This document shows positions 50,346 through 59,726 of a stretch of 64,000 bases of DNA, one piece after another; the stretch's first letter is position 1, and each line of letters starts with the position of its first letter. Below the pieces are notes generated by a model that made no database searches, was not told where the DNA came from, and worked only from the letters and a program-made list of their open reading frames with translations. The position numbers were made by a program, and so were the translations under genes. Source of the DNA: CATQHD01 sp965202675 (GTDB taxonomy: Bacteria; Actinomycetota; Acidimicrobiia; Spongiisociales; Spongiisociaceae); NCBI GenBank assembly GCA_965202675.1, contig OZ241842.1:2480001-2544000 (forward strand), written 5' to 3'.

Positions 50346-51173
50346 ATGAGGACGGTGCTGCTGGGGCTGCTGGCGGCGGTTCTGATCGGATACGTCGATC
50401 ATCTGGGGGCCGACCACGGCCGGAGGGGGCCGCTGCTCACGCTGGTGATGTGGATATACGTGTTCACCCTGCTCTCTGTTGCCCTCCTGGCGTTCCTGCT
50501 GGGGGGCGAGCCCGCCGCCGGTGACCTGTTGCTGGGCGGACTTTCAGGGGTGACGGCGAGCGTAGCCCTCACCCAGCTGTACATCGGGTACACCTCCCGG
50601 GGAGTGGGGATCGTGGCGCCGACGGCGGCGGTGACGGGGGCGGTCATCCCGGTGGTGCTGGGCGCCGTTTTCGAAGGCATGCCCTCGGCGGTGACGAGCG
50701 GCGGCATCCTGGTGGGGGTGGCCGCCATCTGGTTGATCGGCGCCCGCAACCCCTCCGGCGAATGGGACCTGACGGCCATGCGGTACGGCCTGGTCGCCGG
50801 GGTGATGTTCGGGGTAACGGCCACCCTGCTGGGGCTGACCAGCCCCGCCGCGGGCGTCTGGCCCGCGGTGCCGGGGCGCGTGGTGGCCCTGGGCTGCGTT
50901 TTCGCAATGGTTCTGGCAGGCCGCCAGCCCGTCCGCCCGCCCCAGGGCCTGGTCCCGATCGCGGGCGTGATCGGGTTGGGCGGAGGAGCAGGCCTGGGGG
51001 CTTTCACCCTGGCCATCCAGGACAACCTGGCCGTAGCCGGGCTGCTCTTCCAGATGTCCTACGGGTTCACCCTGCTCTTCCAGATCCTCTTTTCCGGGGA
51101 GCGGGCCACCCGCACCCAGACCGCCGGGTTCGGGCTTGCCGCCGCGGCCCTGGCCATGATCATCCTCGGTTGA
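50346..51173 (+). CDS. EamA/DMT-family transporter
   Basis: A 275-aa integral membrane protein with about ten helices in two EamA-like halves. The halves meet at about residue 140, near a charged loop (GARNPSGEWDLTAMRYG). Family members export metabolites or amino acids. Start at 50346 is the first ATG before helix 1; GTG/ATG alternatives upstream give only a few extra residues. It follows the dehydrogenase by 75 bp and is probably cotranscribed. Substrate unknown. Confidence 0.85.
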   Translation: MRTVLLGLLAAVLIGYVDHLGADHGRRGPLLTLVMWIYVFTLLSVALLAFLLGGEPAAGDLLLGGLSGVTASVALTQLYIGYTSRGVGIVAPTAAVTGAVIPVVLGAVFEGMPSAVTSGGILVGVAAIWLIGARNPSGEWDLTAMRYGLVAGVMFGVTATLLGLTSPAAGVWPAVPGRVVALGCVFAMVLAGRQPVRPPQGLVPIAGVIGLGGGAGLGAFTLAIQDNLAVAGLLFQMSYGFTLLFQILFSGERATRTQTAGFGLAAAALAMIILG

Positions 51174-51188
51174 GCCCGCAGTCTCAGG

Positions 51189-51797
51189 CTATCGCTTCCA
51201 AGTGGCATCAAGGAACACCTTGAAACTGTGAGAACGATTGCGGGCCGGATCAAAGTGGGCGGCCACGGCCCTGGCAACTTCTGTCTTGCGCAATCCTGTC
51301 GTGAAGTACCCATGCCTCTGAAGTAAACGTTCAAGAGCCTCCCAGGTTCGGTTTATCCCGTCGGGATCACGATAGCGCGCCTGTCTGGGTACGTAAGCAC
51401 TAACTCTCGGGTAGGCTTTACGGACGGCTTCCCAGTCGCCAAAATACCACGCCTCCAGCTCCTCAATCACTATCCGGTTGACCACTTGCCAGGTTCTTTC
51501 ACCGGCTTGTGTACGCGACACCAGCCCCGACTTTGTTGCTGTCTGCTCAAGGTTTTTCTTTAGCTTTCTGCAATCCTCACCGTTCTGATCAACCATAACG
51601 ACCAAACGCCAATCGGAAGGCAGCCACTGCTTGTAGTCACGCAATCTGGGGAGTAATTTCTTCAGTAAATCCGGTTTTCCTCCGAAGGGATGGATATAGA
51701 ATGAACTACCTTCGGGCAACAGGCGTGGAAGTAGAACCTCGAGGAACTCCTTTATCGAGAGCTCTTCGACCAATATCTCCAAGTGCTGTACGGTCAT
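51189..51797 (-). CDS. DUF4276 (TOPRIM-like) protein
   Basis: A 202-aa member of DUF4276, considered a TOPRIM-fold nuclease-like family that pairs with ABC-type ATPases. It begins with VQHLEILVEELSIKEFL (conserved Glu) and has the acidic turn VVMVDQNGEDCRKLK, where family members usually have DQD; here the second Asp is Asn. EELEAWYFGDWEAV and HGYFTTGLRKTEVARAVAAHF are also family-typical. It overlaps the ATPase stop by 4 nt (ATGA), so the two proteins are coupled and likely form a complex. G+C is lower than in flanking genes. Confidence 0.88.
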   Translation of the reverse strand: MTVQHLEILVEELSIKEFLEVLLPRLLPEGSSFYIHPFGGKPDLLKKLLPRLRDYKQWLPSDWRLVVMVDQNGEDCRKLKKNLEQTATKSGLVSRTQAGERTWQVVNRIVIEELEAWYFGDWEAVRKAYPRVSAYVPRQARYRDPDGINRTWEALERLLQRHGYFTTGLRKTEVARAVAAHFDPARNRSHSFKVFLDATWKR

Positions 51798-53038
51798 GGG
51801 TTGGTTATATCAAATCCAGGAGCTGGTCCTCCATGTTTTACCAATGGATCTCCAACACGGAAGTACCTTTCCATCCATAGAGCCCCTAAATTCGCACCCT
51901 CTTCTACGAATTCTTTAACGCGTGGTATATCGGCAACACACCTCGTCTGTGTGAATCCTTCTTCGTTGCGCCAGAGGATCCTCACCTCATTAGCACGGAG
52001 ATCGTTAATAAAGTAAGGAGAATGGGTCGTTACAAGTAATTGTGTACGCTCACAGGCAGCACGGCATTCTTCAGTCAATTCGGGAAGCAGATTAGGGTGG
52101 AGATAGTTTTCAGGCTCTTCGATACCTATGAAGGGAGGAGGCGTAGGGTCGTGCATGAGCACCAGATAAGCCAGCATCTTCAGCGTACCATCAGACGTGA
52201 AACGCGCCAGTACAGGTTCATCAAAGGGTGCGTCCTTGATCTGCAACAACAACCGGCCATCCGCCATCGTCTCCGTTAACACCTTTTCGATACGAGGTAC
52301 GCGCTTGCGCAACACATCAAAGATGCGATCGAGACGAACCGGGTGTTGCTCGTGCAAAAACTGGATCACGTTGGCTAGATTGTCCCCGGTTTTGGTCAAC
52401 CGCTCGTGTGGACCTGCCTCCGGTTGACGGCGGGTATCGTCAGTAGATAGATAGGATACATGCCATCCCATTATAAAATCCCGCAACGCAGCCACACGAG
52501 GATGTTCCTGGAACTGTCCGAGGGCGTTGACAGCCAAAAGATCTGGTGAGTTGAGGGGAATAGTTGCTCTTTGATCTTCTGTATCCGGAACTTCTCCACT
52601 AACAGCCTCACCTTCCCCACTTTGGTAATCAAGGAAACGAAATGGAGCTCCATAACTTTTTCGTTTCCATCTCAACCATTCATGTGTCACAACGGGTGCT
52701 CCTCCTATCTCATCAACCGACAGGTGGTAAGTTATCAAAGGAGTACCGGGTTGCTCACGATACTTTATCTCAATTGACACCGGTTTTGTGGTTCCACGCG
52801 TTTTTAACTCTTTGGCCCTTCCGCGCCTGTCCCAGGCTCGGCGCAAACCGAACTCGAAGCATTCCGCCAGAAATGCGAACACATCGAAAACGGTGGATTT
52901 GCCGCTGCCGTTAGGACCGAGCAACACCGTCATCGGTGTCAAGTTTCTGAACTCAACACGTTTCAGAGCGCGAAAATTCTGCACCTTCAAGTATTTAATA
53001 CGCGCAGGAGGAGCAAAAGCCGAGCTTTGGATATTCAT
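51794..53038 (-). CDS. AAA/ABC-type ATPase (AAA_21, OLD-like)
   Basis: A 414-aa SMC/OLD-like ATPase. Walker A is GPNGSGKST (41-49), the signature-like motif is FTSDGTLKML, Walker B is FIGIEEPENYLHP, and the H-loop is VTTHSPYFIND. There is no fused TOPRIM domain; the separate DUF4276 gene supplies one. The ATG at 53038 follows AAAGGAA; an earlier ATG at 53071 adds 11 residues. The pair resembles split OLD or PARIS-type phage defence in design. It sits just beyond a tRNA 3' end, a common integration site. The defence role is inference. Confidence 0.88.
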   Translation of the reverse strand: MNIQSSAFAPPARIKYLKVQNFRALKRVEFRNLTPMTVLLGPNGSGKSTVFDVFAFLAECFEFGLRRAWDRRGRAKELKTRGTTKPVSIEIKYREQPGTPLITYHLSVDEIGGAPVVTHEWLRWKRKSYGAPFRFLDYQSGEGEAVSGEVPDTEDQRATIPLNSPDLLAVNALGQFQEHPRVAALRDFIMGWHVSYLSTDDTRRQPEAGPHERLTKTGDNLANVIQFLHEQHPVRLDRIFDVLRKRVPRIEKVLTETMADGRLLLQIKDAPFDEPVLARFTSDGTLKMLAYLVLMHDPTPPPFIGIEEPENYLHPNLLPELTEECRAACERTQLLVTTHSPYFINDLRANEVRILWRNEEGFTQTRCVADIPRVKEFVEEGANLGALWMERYFRVGDPLVKHGGPAPGFDITNP

Positions 53039-53180
53039 ATTATTCCTTTCTTGGTAGCTTATACTGCTCACTATCGTTCTTGATCATATAATACAGCTCA
53101 GGGCTGGTTGTGCCGTGATATTGTTGATCATTCATTTTATGTAAATTCAATGATTTCAGGATACTCCGGTCAAGAGAGGG

Positions 53181-53254
<74 letters not shown>

Positions 53255-53309
53255 CGGACCGCAGCGTCGTCGACTACTGCCTCCCATACTAACCGATCCT
53301 CCGGCTTCT

Positions 53310-54164
53310 TCAGGGGCGGCGGAATCTGCCCGGCGCCCGGGCGATCGCCGCGTCGCACGGAACGGAGGAGAGCATCGCCTCGGCGGTGCTCCCCAACAAG
53401 ACCATGTTCGTGCCGGCCGCCCCCCGGTTGGCCGCCACCACCAGGTCAGCCCGGCGTCGGCGGGCCAGCTCGGCCACCGACTCGGCGGGAGGGCCGTCCA
53501 GCACCTTGGCGACCACCCGATCCCCCCAACCGGCGGTGAACTTGTCGAGGCGGTCTCCGAGCAAGGCAAGGCGGTCGCGCCGCAACGCGTCGAGCTGCTC
53601 CGGATTGACCCCCGCGTCTGAGAGCAGCATCTCGGCGTGGGGCGACAGCGAAGCCACCGCGGTGATGCTCTCCGCGCAGGGGGCCATGTCCATGGCCAAC
53701 TCGATGGCTTGGGCGCTGGGGTCGGACAGATCTACGGCGGCGATCACCCGCCGGTAGGGAAGGCGGGAGCGGCGGCGGACGCTCAGCACCGGACAGTGGG
53801 CCTTGCGGGCCAGCCTGGTGGTGAGCGGTCCCACCCTGGTGTGATCGACGGAGGAGGTGCCGGTAACCAGCAGCTCGGCCTGCCGGGAGCGGCGCACCAG
53901 CTCCACCGCCGCGTTCCCTGAGCGTATCTGTATCTCCACCGGGCAGGAGGCGCGGGCGTTGATCCAGGTCAGCAGGTCCTCGACCAGGCCGTGCTGGTAG
54001 AGACGCACCCGCTCGAGCATCTCGTCGGGCAGCTCTACGTCGGGGGGCTCCCGGACGTGTATGAGGGTGAGCACCGCCTCGCGTTCCTCCGCCACGATCC
54101 TGGCTCGATCCGCCACCCGTCTGGCGATAGGGCTCAGATCAACGGCCGCCGCTATCTCCCTCAT
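53310..54164 (-). CDS. Tandem universal stress protein (UspA family)
   Basis: A 284-aa cytoplasmic protein of two Usp domains (about 1-140 and 146-284). Both open with the same strand (REIAAAVDLS and RRVIAAVDLS). The ATP-type loop G-2x-G-9x-G-S/T is recognisable in degenerate form in domain 2 (NRGAAGTNMVLLGS) and weaker in domain 1 (GTSSVDHTRVGP). Start at 54164 is where homology begins. It lies 29 bp downstream of the MscS gene on the same strand, suggesting a stress-related operon. Confidence 0.9.
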   Translation of the reverse strand: MREIAAAVDLSPIARRVADRARIVAEEREAVLTLIHVREPPDVELPDEMLERVRLYQHGLVEDLLTWINARASCPVEIQIRSGNAAVELVRRSRQAELLVTGTSSVDHTRVGPLTTRLARKAHCPVLSVRRRSRLPYRRVIAAVDLSDPSAQAIELAMDMAPCAESITAVASLSPHAEMLLSDAGVNPEQLDALRRDRLALLGDRLDKFTAGWGDRVVAKVLDGPPAESVAELARRRRADLVVAANRGAAGTNMVLLGSTAEAMLSSVPCDAAIARAPGRFRRP

Positions 54165-54193
54165 GGGCGCCTTGGTATTACCGTCCGGGCCAA

Positions 54194-55300
54194 TCAGGAA
54201 CCATCGTCCTCGGACGGAGGCGCAAGGCCTTTGCCCTTGGCGTCCCCGCCCCCGGCGGCAAGGGCCTCGCGCAGCCATACGGCGCGCTGCGGGAACGGAA
54301 TCTCGATGCCGGCCTCGTCGAAGGCCTCCTTGAGCCGCCGGCGGAGCTCACGGGCGGCCGCGAACTGCTCGGTCGGTTCCGTCTTGGCCATCAACCTGAT
54401 GACCACCGCGCTCTCGCCGAGGCTCTGGACGCCCGCTATCGAGGGTTCCTCTGTGATGGTGGCGTCGGGCAGCGCGTCGCGCCACACCCCGTCCGCCGTT
54501 TCCTTGATTACAGCCATCGCCGCGGTGATATCCGTGTTGTAGGCCACCTCGACATCGAGCACCAACCGGCCCCAGTCCTGCGACATGTTGGCCATCCGGC
54601 GGATCGACCCGTTGGGTATGTGCCACAGGGTGCCGTTGATGTCTCGAATCTGGGTGGTGCGCAGCTTCACCTCTTCGACTACCCCCACCGTATCGCCGAC
54701 ATCTACTACATCCCCCACCCCGTATTGATCCTCCATCAGCATGAACATCCCGGAGATAAAGTCTTTGACCAGGCTCTGGGCGCCGAACCCGATCGCTACC
54801 CCTCCGATCCCGGCCCCGGCGATCAGGGGGCCCAGGTTCACGTTGAACTCTCCCAGCGCGATCATCACCGCCATGCCGTAGATGGTGATGGAGGCAATCG
54901 AGCGCAACACCGCACCGAGGGTCCGGGCTCGCTGGGAGCTGCGTTCCTGTTGTTCGACGACCTGTCGGGCCCTCCGCAGCGCCGCCTCGCGCAGCCTTTC
55001 GATCCGGGCGGCTTCATGACCAGCGGCTTCGGCCTCCCGCCCTTCTTCGTCTTGTTTGTCGGACGCCTCGGCGCGGCGGGCCAGCCAACCCTCGATCGTC
55101 CGCTCCAACCACCGCCGGACAAGCCGGTTGATCAACCACGCGGCCAACAGGATGATCAGTACCTTGACCGGGCGGGCTGCGAAGTCGGCGATGCGAGCCG
55201 CGGAGTTGCTGCCGGTCAGGTCGAACATCAGGCTGCATACGGCGCCGGGGTCGGCGCCGCACGCATCGGTCACGGCTTGGGCTGTCAGCAGGGTAAACAT
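54194..55300 (-). CDS. MscS-family mechanosensitive ion channel
   Basis: A 368-aa membrane channel that opens on hypo-osmotic shock. About three helices are visible: residues 25-60, 110-145 and the pore helix at about 150-180 with GPLIAGAGIGGVAIGFGAQSLVKDF. The beta domain holds FMLMEDQYGVGDVVDVGD and WHIPNGSIRRMANMS. A charged coiled segment (about 70-105) links the first two helices. The tail is Gly/Asp-rich. Normal small MscS length. Confidence 0.93.
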   Translation of the reverse strand: MFTLLTAQAVTDACGADPGAVCSLMFDLTGSNSAARIADFAARPVKVLIILLAAWLINRLVRRWLERTIEGWLARRAEASDKQDEEGREAEAAGHEAARIERLREAALRRARQVVEQQERSSQRARTLGAVLRSIASITIYGMAVMIALGEFNVNLGPLIAGAGIGGVAIGFGAQSLVKDFISGMFMLMEDQYGVGDVVDVGDTVGVVEEVKLRTTQIRDINGTLWHIPNGSIRRMANMSQDWGRLVLDVEVAYNTDITAAMAVIKETADGVWRDALPDATITEEPSIAGVQSLGESAVVIRLMAKTEPTEQFAAARELRRRLKEAFDEAGIEIPFPQRAVWLREALAAGGGDAKGKGLAPPSEDDGS

Positions 55301-55429
55301 GGCTCTAACCGTATCCTCTCCGGGCTTTCACTTCAATCTTACCGAACGCCCGCCCCGGCCCCGTGTCCGCAAATCCTAACCCGGAGCGCCCGCCCTCTGG
55401 CACAATCGGGCCGGCTGCCGGGAGGCATC

Positions 55430-56089
55430 GTGAGATTTCTGAACAGGGTTCACGCCGGACGGAAACTGGCCGGCCGTCTCGAGCACCTGCGGGGTGAACC
55501 CCTGGTGGTGCTGGGCCTACCCAGAGGGGGAGTACCGGTGGGCTTCGAGGCGGCGCGGAAGCTGTCGGCGCCGCTGGAGGTGTTGTTGGTGCGCAAGCTC
55601 GGCGCGCCGTTCCAACCGGAGCTGGCCATGGGCGCCATCGGCGAGGGCGGGATAAGGATCATCGATGAACACCGGGTGAGGATGCTGGGCGTCAGCCCCG
55701 GCCAGATAGCCCGCGTGGAGCAACGCGAACGCGAGGAGATGGCCCGCCAGGCCGAGGCCTTCCGGGCAGGCCGCCCGCCCATTGACCTGAACGGGAAGAC
55801 CGCGGTGATCGTTGACGACGGGATCGCAACCGGGGCCACCGCCCTGGCCGCCTGCCCCATCGCCCGCCGGCTCGGGGCGGATCGGGTGGTCGTGGCCGCT
55901 CCTGTAGCGCCCGAGGACGCCCGCGCCCTGTTCGAGGACGCCGCCGACGAGTTCGTCGCGGTCACCGCGCCCAGGCGCTTCGGCGCCATCGGCCTGTTCT
56001 ACGTCGACTTCCGTCCAACGCCGGACCGCGAGGTGATCGACCTGCTCGCACAAGCCCGAGAGTGGATCGACCCACCCGGCCGGCCGTAA
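55430..56089 (+). CDS. Phosphoribosyltransferase-family protein
   Basis: A 219-aa PRTase-fold protein. The PRPP-binding loop is TAVIVDDGIATGATALAA, and GLPRGGVPVGFEAARKL plus VRKLGAPFQPELAMGAI mark the stand-alone family often annotated as putative phosphoribosyltransferase, in some genomes fused to a dienelactone-hydrolase domain. The GTG start at 55430 follows GGGAGG with 5-nt spacing; the longer frame upstream is a shadow of mscS. Substrate unknown. Confidence 0.88.
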   Translation: MRFLNRVHAGRKLAGRLEHLRGEPLVVLGLPRGGVPVGFEAARKLSAPLEVLLVRKLGAPFQPELAMGAIGEGGIRIIDEHRVRMLGVSPGQIARVEQREREEMARQAEAFRAGRPPIDLNGKTAVIVDDGIATGATALAACPIARRLGADRVVVAAPVAPEDARALFEDAADEFVAVTAPRRFGAIGLFYVDFRPTPDREVIDLLAQAREWIDPPGRP

Positions 56090-56215
56090 TATCCGGGGGG
56101 AATAGCTCCTGTTCGGCTGCCGAGATGCAGGCCGCGAAAAAAAGACGGCGGGTCGCGAAAAACAGCCGGCTGTTTCAGGGCCGGTTCGGTTGTCTCCCTG
56201 TTACGGTCGCAGGTC

Positions 56216-56896
56216 GTGGCAGGTAACAGAGTACTCGGCAGCCGCGGGGCGGCGTCGCAGATCGAGGCCTTCCTGTGGTCGGATACCACCGCTCCGCTGA
56301 CGGTTGCGGTCGGCTTCGCGAGCGTTCGCGGACTGGCCTGGCTCGCCGAACGGACCGCCGACCGGCCGGTAACCCTGGTGATCGGAGACTGCAGGCAGAT
56401 GCGCTTCGCAAAGGCGAGCGCTGCGGATCGGCAAATCGTGCAGTCTTTCCTCGCACGCGACGATGTCACAATCAAGAACTGGTATAGAAAAAACCCCGAA
56501 CCGGCGGAGGCGCATCTCAAGGTTTGGATCGCCCATACAGAGAAGGGGCCGGCGGCTCTGGTCGGGTCGGCCAACCTCACCGGCGCCGGCTTGTTCCGCA
56601 ATTGGGAGATGGTCGCTGAACCGGCCCCCTCCGATCTGCCCAGAGTCGTCGACGAGGTCGAAGCTCTGGTCGACCAGGCATTTGACGCCAAACCCCGGTT
56701 GATGGAATACATACGCAGCGACCGGACAAGGCGCCGTCCGGAGCAGGATCGCCGCCCCGATAGGCGGAGGGCGGCATCATCGGAGAAGGCGGCTCCGAAG
56801 GGATGCCGATCGGTATTGCTGCGGCTCATCGGCGCCGCCGCGCTCCTGGCAACTGCGTTTGTCATGTTGGAGCGGACGATTTTCGGTCAGCTGTGA
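56216..56896 (+). CDS. PLD-like protein with C-terminal membrane anchor
   Basis: A 226-aa protein. The core resembles a single phospholipase-D-type motif: AHLKVWIA (HxK, with the following Asp not conserved), LVGSANLTGAGLF and NWEMV. This is the pattern of PLDc_2/NgoFVII-like nuclease-related domains, which must dimerise to build an active site. A basic linker (about 165-195, RRRPEQDRRPDRRR) leads to one C-terminal helix (LLRLIGAAALLATAFVML). GTG at 56216 is chosen for lack of a better start. Isolated between other genes; role unknown. Confidence 0.75.
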   Translation: MAGNRVLGSRGAASQIEAFLWSDTTAPLTVAVGFASVRGLAWLAERTADRPVTLVIGDCRQMRFAKASAADRQIVQSFLARDDVTIKNWYRKNPEPAEAHLKVWIAHTEKGPAALVGSANLTGAGLFRNWEMVAEPAPSDLPRVVDEVEALVDQAFDAKPRLMEYIRSDRTRRRPEQDRRPDRRRAASSEKAAPKGCRSVLLRLIGAAALLATAFVMLERTIFGQL

Positions 56897-56965
56897 TATT
56901 GCGGGGGTCTTCGCGGGCTGCCGGCGGCAACAGGCCCGGCGCCTCTTCGGGCAACAGCTCGAAGT

Positions 56966-57751
56966 CTATGAAGGGTCCGTCAGGCAGTCCGACAGGTCGT
57001 CTCCCAGGTCGGTGGCGTCGAAGCGGCCGGCGGTGTAGAGGCCGAGGTTGATGAACTCGACCGGTTCGTTGCGGGCGGCCAAGCCGTGGGCGCCGCCCAG
57101 GCGGTTGGGGACGCAGGCGCCGGGTCCTGCCTCGAACACGGCGTCGTCTACTTTCATCACGCCGGTTCCGGACAGGATCAGGTAGCACTCCTGGACGGTT
57201 TGGTGGCGGTGGTAGCCCACCGAGGTTCCCGGATCGACCAGGACGTGGTGGATGAAACCCCAGGGAGTGGTGAAGCGGTCGTGCTCCCAGAGGCTGCGGA
57301 ATCGGATCTCGCCCATTCCGCCGTGGGCTTTGACGGCATCCAGCATGTCCGGGTCGAGCGGGGCCCACTCCGGGGAGGCTCCGCCTGCCGGGTCCGTTTC
57401 GGGAGGGTTCCCGGCCAGGTCGTCGCCCATCTCCACCCGGATGTAGCGAATCGGCGCCCCGCCGGGGTTGGCCAGTCCGTGGACAGTACCCGAGAACCCG
57501 GCCAGCACCCCTCTCTCTTCCCGCTTTGTCGAACCCCCCGGCGCCGGGGCAACGCCGGGGTCGAGCACGATCCAGGCCTCTTCGCGGCCCGGCCAGGACC
57601 GCCGCGGCCCGATCGACTCGCCCGGCTCGAGCACGCCCACCCAGATCCGCTCCCGCGGGTCGTCGAAGGCCGCCGCGCCGAGGGCCGGCTGATCCGGGCA
57701 TCTCCCCGCCACCCGGTCGGTCCTCAGTATTCCCAGATCAAAGGCCGTCAT
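56966..57751 (-). CDS. Bicupin protein, last gene of the sugar-uptake operon
   Basis: A 261-aa double cupin. The second cupin keeps the metal site: HRHQTVQECYLILSG (His181, His183, Glu188) and GGAHGL (His222). The first cupin has lost most ligands (WPGREEAWIVLDPG). Such proteins are isomerases, dioxygenases or sensors of sugar acids. Its start overlaps the upstream permease stop by 4 nt, tying it to the uptake operon, so it probably acts on the imported compound. Confidence 0.85.
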   Translation of the reverse strand: MTAFDLGILRTDRVAGRCPDQPALGAAAFDDPRERIWVGVLEPGESIGPRRSWPGREEAWIVLDPGVAPAPGGSTKREERGVLAGFSGTVHGLANPGGAPIRYIRVEMGDDLAGNPPETDPAGGASPEWAPLDPDMLDAVKAHGGMGEIRFRSLWEHDRFTTPWGFIHHVLVDPGTSVGYHRHQTVQECYLILSGTGVMKVDDAVFEAGPGACVPNRLGGAHGLAARNEPVEFINLGLYTAGRFDATDLGDDLSDCLTDPS

Positions 57752-58755
57752 GTCTGCGCTCCTGCTCTCATTTGCCTACGGGTGCGCCATCGCCGCAGAC
57801 GGTTCCGCACCTCGGGTCTTCCTACCAGCAGCTCCAGCACCACCACCGCGATCAGCACCACACCGGTCGCCAGGGTGAGCACATAGAAAGGCAACCCGCC
57901 CAGGCTGAGGCCGCTGCTGATGCACCGCAGGGTCAGGGCGCCTACTGCGATCCCCGCCACCGAACCCTTGCCCCCCAACAGGCTGACCCCGCCGATCAGG
58001 GCGGCGGTGGCGGCGGGAAGGAGCAGCGTCTCGAAGGCGGCCGGACCGGCGCTGCCCGACTTGATCGAGGTCATCGCCCCGGCCAGCGCCGCTATCGAAC
58101 CCGACAGGGCGAAGGTCAGCACCAGCGGCCGCACCAGCGGGACACCGGCCGCCGCCGCCTCGTTGCGTCCGCCTCCGACGGCGAAGATCTCCCGTCCGAA
58201 CCGGGTGTACAGGAGGAAGAACCCCACCAGCGCGAATACCAGAATGGTCACCAGGCTGAACGGCGAGAAGAGGCCCAGCTGGGTGCGGACCGTGAAGGCG
58301 ATGTCGAGGTTCTCCATCGCCACCGTGTTCTCCCCCGAGATCATGAAGGCCAGCCCCCGCAGGGCGATGAGCGATCCTAGGGTGAGCACCAGGGAGTGCA
58401 CCTTCAACCTATGGACCAGATAACCCTGGGCGGCGCCGAAAACCAGCCCCGCCAGCGCGGAGGCCAGCACCGCCGGAACCAACCCGATGTCCTCGACGAG
58501 GGAAACGGCGATGATTCCCGACACGGCCGCCACCGACCCCACCGAAAGGTCGAGCTCGCCGGCGATGATGGTTATCCCCACCGCCAGGGCGCCCAACCCC
58601 AGCCAGGCAAACCCCTCGAAGATGGTGAAGATGTTGTTGGCGGAGGCAAAACGCGGGTACAGGCCGGTGAAGACCGCAAAAACCGCGGCGAACAGGGCCA
58701 GGCGGGCCCACGCCATCGGTTCTACCCGGGCGGCCAGCCGCCTGGCGCCGGTCAT
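57748..58755 (-). CDS. Sugar-type ABC transporter permease (RbsC family), second
   Basis: A 335-aa permease with about eight to ten helices. The conserved cytoplasmic loop is FFLLYTRFGREIFAVGGGRNEAAAAGV, and FTIFEGFAWLGLGALAVGITIIAGELDLSVGSV is the family signature region across helix 2-3 (given here as flanks FTIFEGF and GELDLSVGS). Its start overlaps the first permease stop by 4 nt (ATGA). With the other RbsC copy it likely forms a heterodimeric channel. Confidence 0.9.
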   Translation of the reverse strand: MTGARRLAARVEPMAWARLALFAAVFAVFTGLYPRFASANNIFTIFEGFAWLGLGALAVGITIIAGELDLSVGSVAAVSGIIAVSLVEDIGLVPAVLASALAGLVFGAAQGYLVHRLKVHSLVLTLGSLIALRGLAFMISGENTVAMENLDIAFTVRTQLGLFSPFSLVTILVFALVGFFLLYTRFGREIFAVGGGRNEAAAAGVPLVRPLVLTFALSGSIAALAGAMTSIKSGSAGPAAFETLLLPAATAALIGGVSLLGGKGSVAGIAVGALTLRCISSGLSLGGLPFYVLTLATGVVLIAVVVLELLVGRPEVRNRLRRWRTRRQMRAGAQT

Positions 58756-59726
58756 GCCAGCCGCCTCCGGTTGCGGACCAGGGTGTAGACGCTCACGCTC
58801 ACCAGGATGGCCAGGCCGACGAAGAACACCCGGACCCCGTAGTTGAACCCCCTCAGCACCATCAGGTTCTGGAGGGCGGCGATGAACACCGCTCCCACCG
58901 CGGTCCGCAGCGCCGACCCTTCCCCGCCCGAGATGGCGGTCCCCCCCACCAGGATGGCGGCGATGGCGTCGATGTCCATCCCGTCGAAATGGTCCAGCCG
59001 CCCCTGGCTGAACTGGGCTGCGGTGAAGATGCCGGCCAGGGCCGCTCCCAGCGACGACGCCCAGAAGACGTAGAGGGCGATCCGTCCGGGGTGGATGCCC
59101 ACCGTGGTGGCGGCCAGCCGGTTGGCGCCCACCAGGGTAACCTCCCGCCCGAACCGGGTGCGGGTGAGCACCACCGCCGTCAGCAGGGCGATTGCCGCGA
59201 AAGCCCAGGTCTGGGAGGGTATCCCCAGCGGGCGGGAAGTGCCGATCCATTCTGCCGCGTAGGTGCCGGTGCGCACCGTTCTGTTGTCGGTGAGCCAGGC
59301 CACCGAACCGAACAGCACCGCCCCCACCGCCAGCGTCACCACGATCGGGTTTCCTCCCAGAGCCACGGCGCCGCCCTGGAACATCCCCACCAGCGAAGCC
59401 AGCAGGATCACGGACAGCACAGCCGTCCATACCGGCCATCCCCAGCCCAGGAAGGCGGCGAAGGCGATAGCCGACATGGCCGCGGTCTGGGAGACCGACA
59501 GCGAGAAGAAACTGCCGGAGATGGTGATCAGCGTCATCGCCACCGCGATGATCCCGATCAACGCCGCCGCCCGGATGATGTTCAGGAGGTTCCGGTAGGT
59601 GATGAACTCGGGTGTGGTGATCCAGCCGATTACCCCCAGGACGGCCAGGGCGGCCACCACCGCCAGCGCCACCAACACGGAGCGGGTGCGGTCACCGCCG
59701 GGGCGGACGGCGTCGGCCCCGGTCAC
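58752..59726 (-). CDS. Sugar-type ABC transporter permease (RbsC family), first
   Basis: A 324-aa permease of the Rbs/Ara/Xyl type. The loop TRFGREVTLVGANRLAATTVGI and the later GTAISGGEGSALRTAVGA region are characteristic. It has about nine membrane segments. The GTG start at 59726 overlaps the ATPase stop (GTGA). Paired with the second permease; two different permeases in one operon are common for purine-, autoinducer- or polyol-type importers. Confidence 0.9.
   Translation of the reverse strand: MTGADAVRPGGDRTRSVLVALAVVAALAVLGVIGWITTPEFITYRNLLNIIRAAALIGIIAVAMTLITISGSFFSLSVSQTAAMSAIAFAAFLGWGWPVWTAVLSVILLASLVGMFQGGAVALGGNPIVVTLAVGAVLFGSVAWLTDNRTVRTGTYAAEWIGTSRPLGIPSQTWAFAAIALLTAVVLTRTRFGREVTLVGANRLAATTVGIHPGRIALYVFWASSLGAALAGIFTAAQFSQGRLDHFDGMDIDAIAAILVGGTAISGGEGSALRTAVGAVFIAALQNLMVLRGFNYGVRVFFVGLAILVSVSVYTLVRNRRRLA

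Noticed and set aside
51174..53180. Attachment-site repeat of the CAU tRNA flanking the ATPase/DUF4276 pair
   Set aside because: I looked for a copy of the tRNA 3' end near 51174-51200 and found none; integration at the tRNA is inferred from position only.
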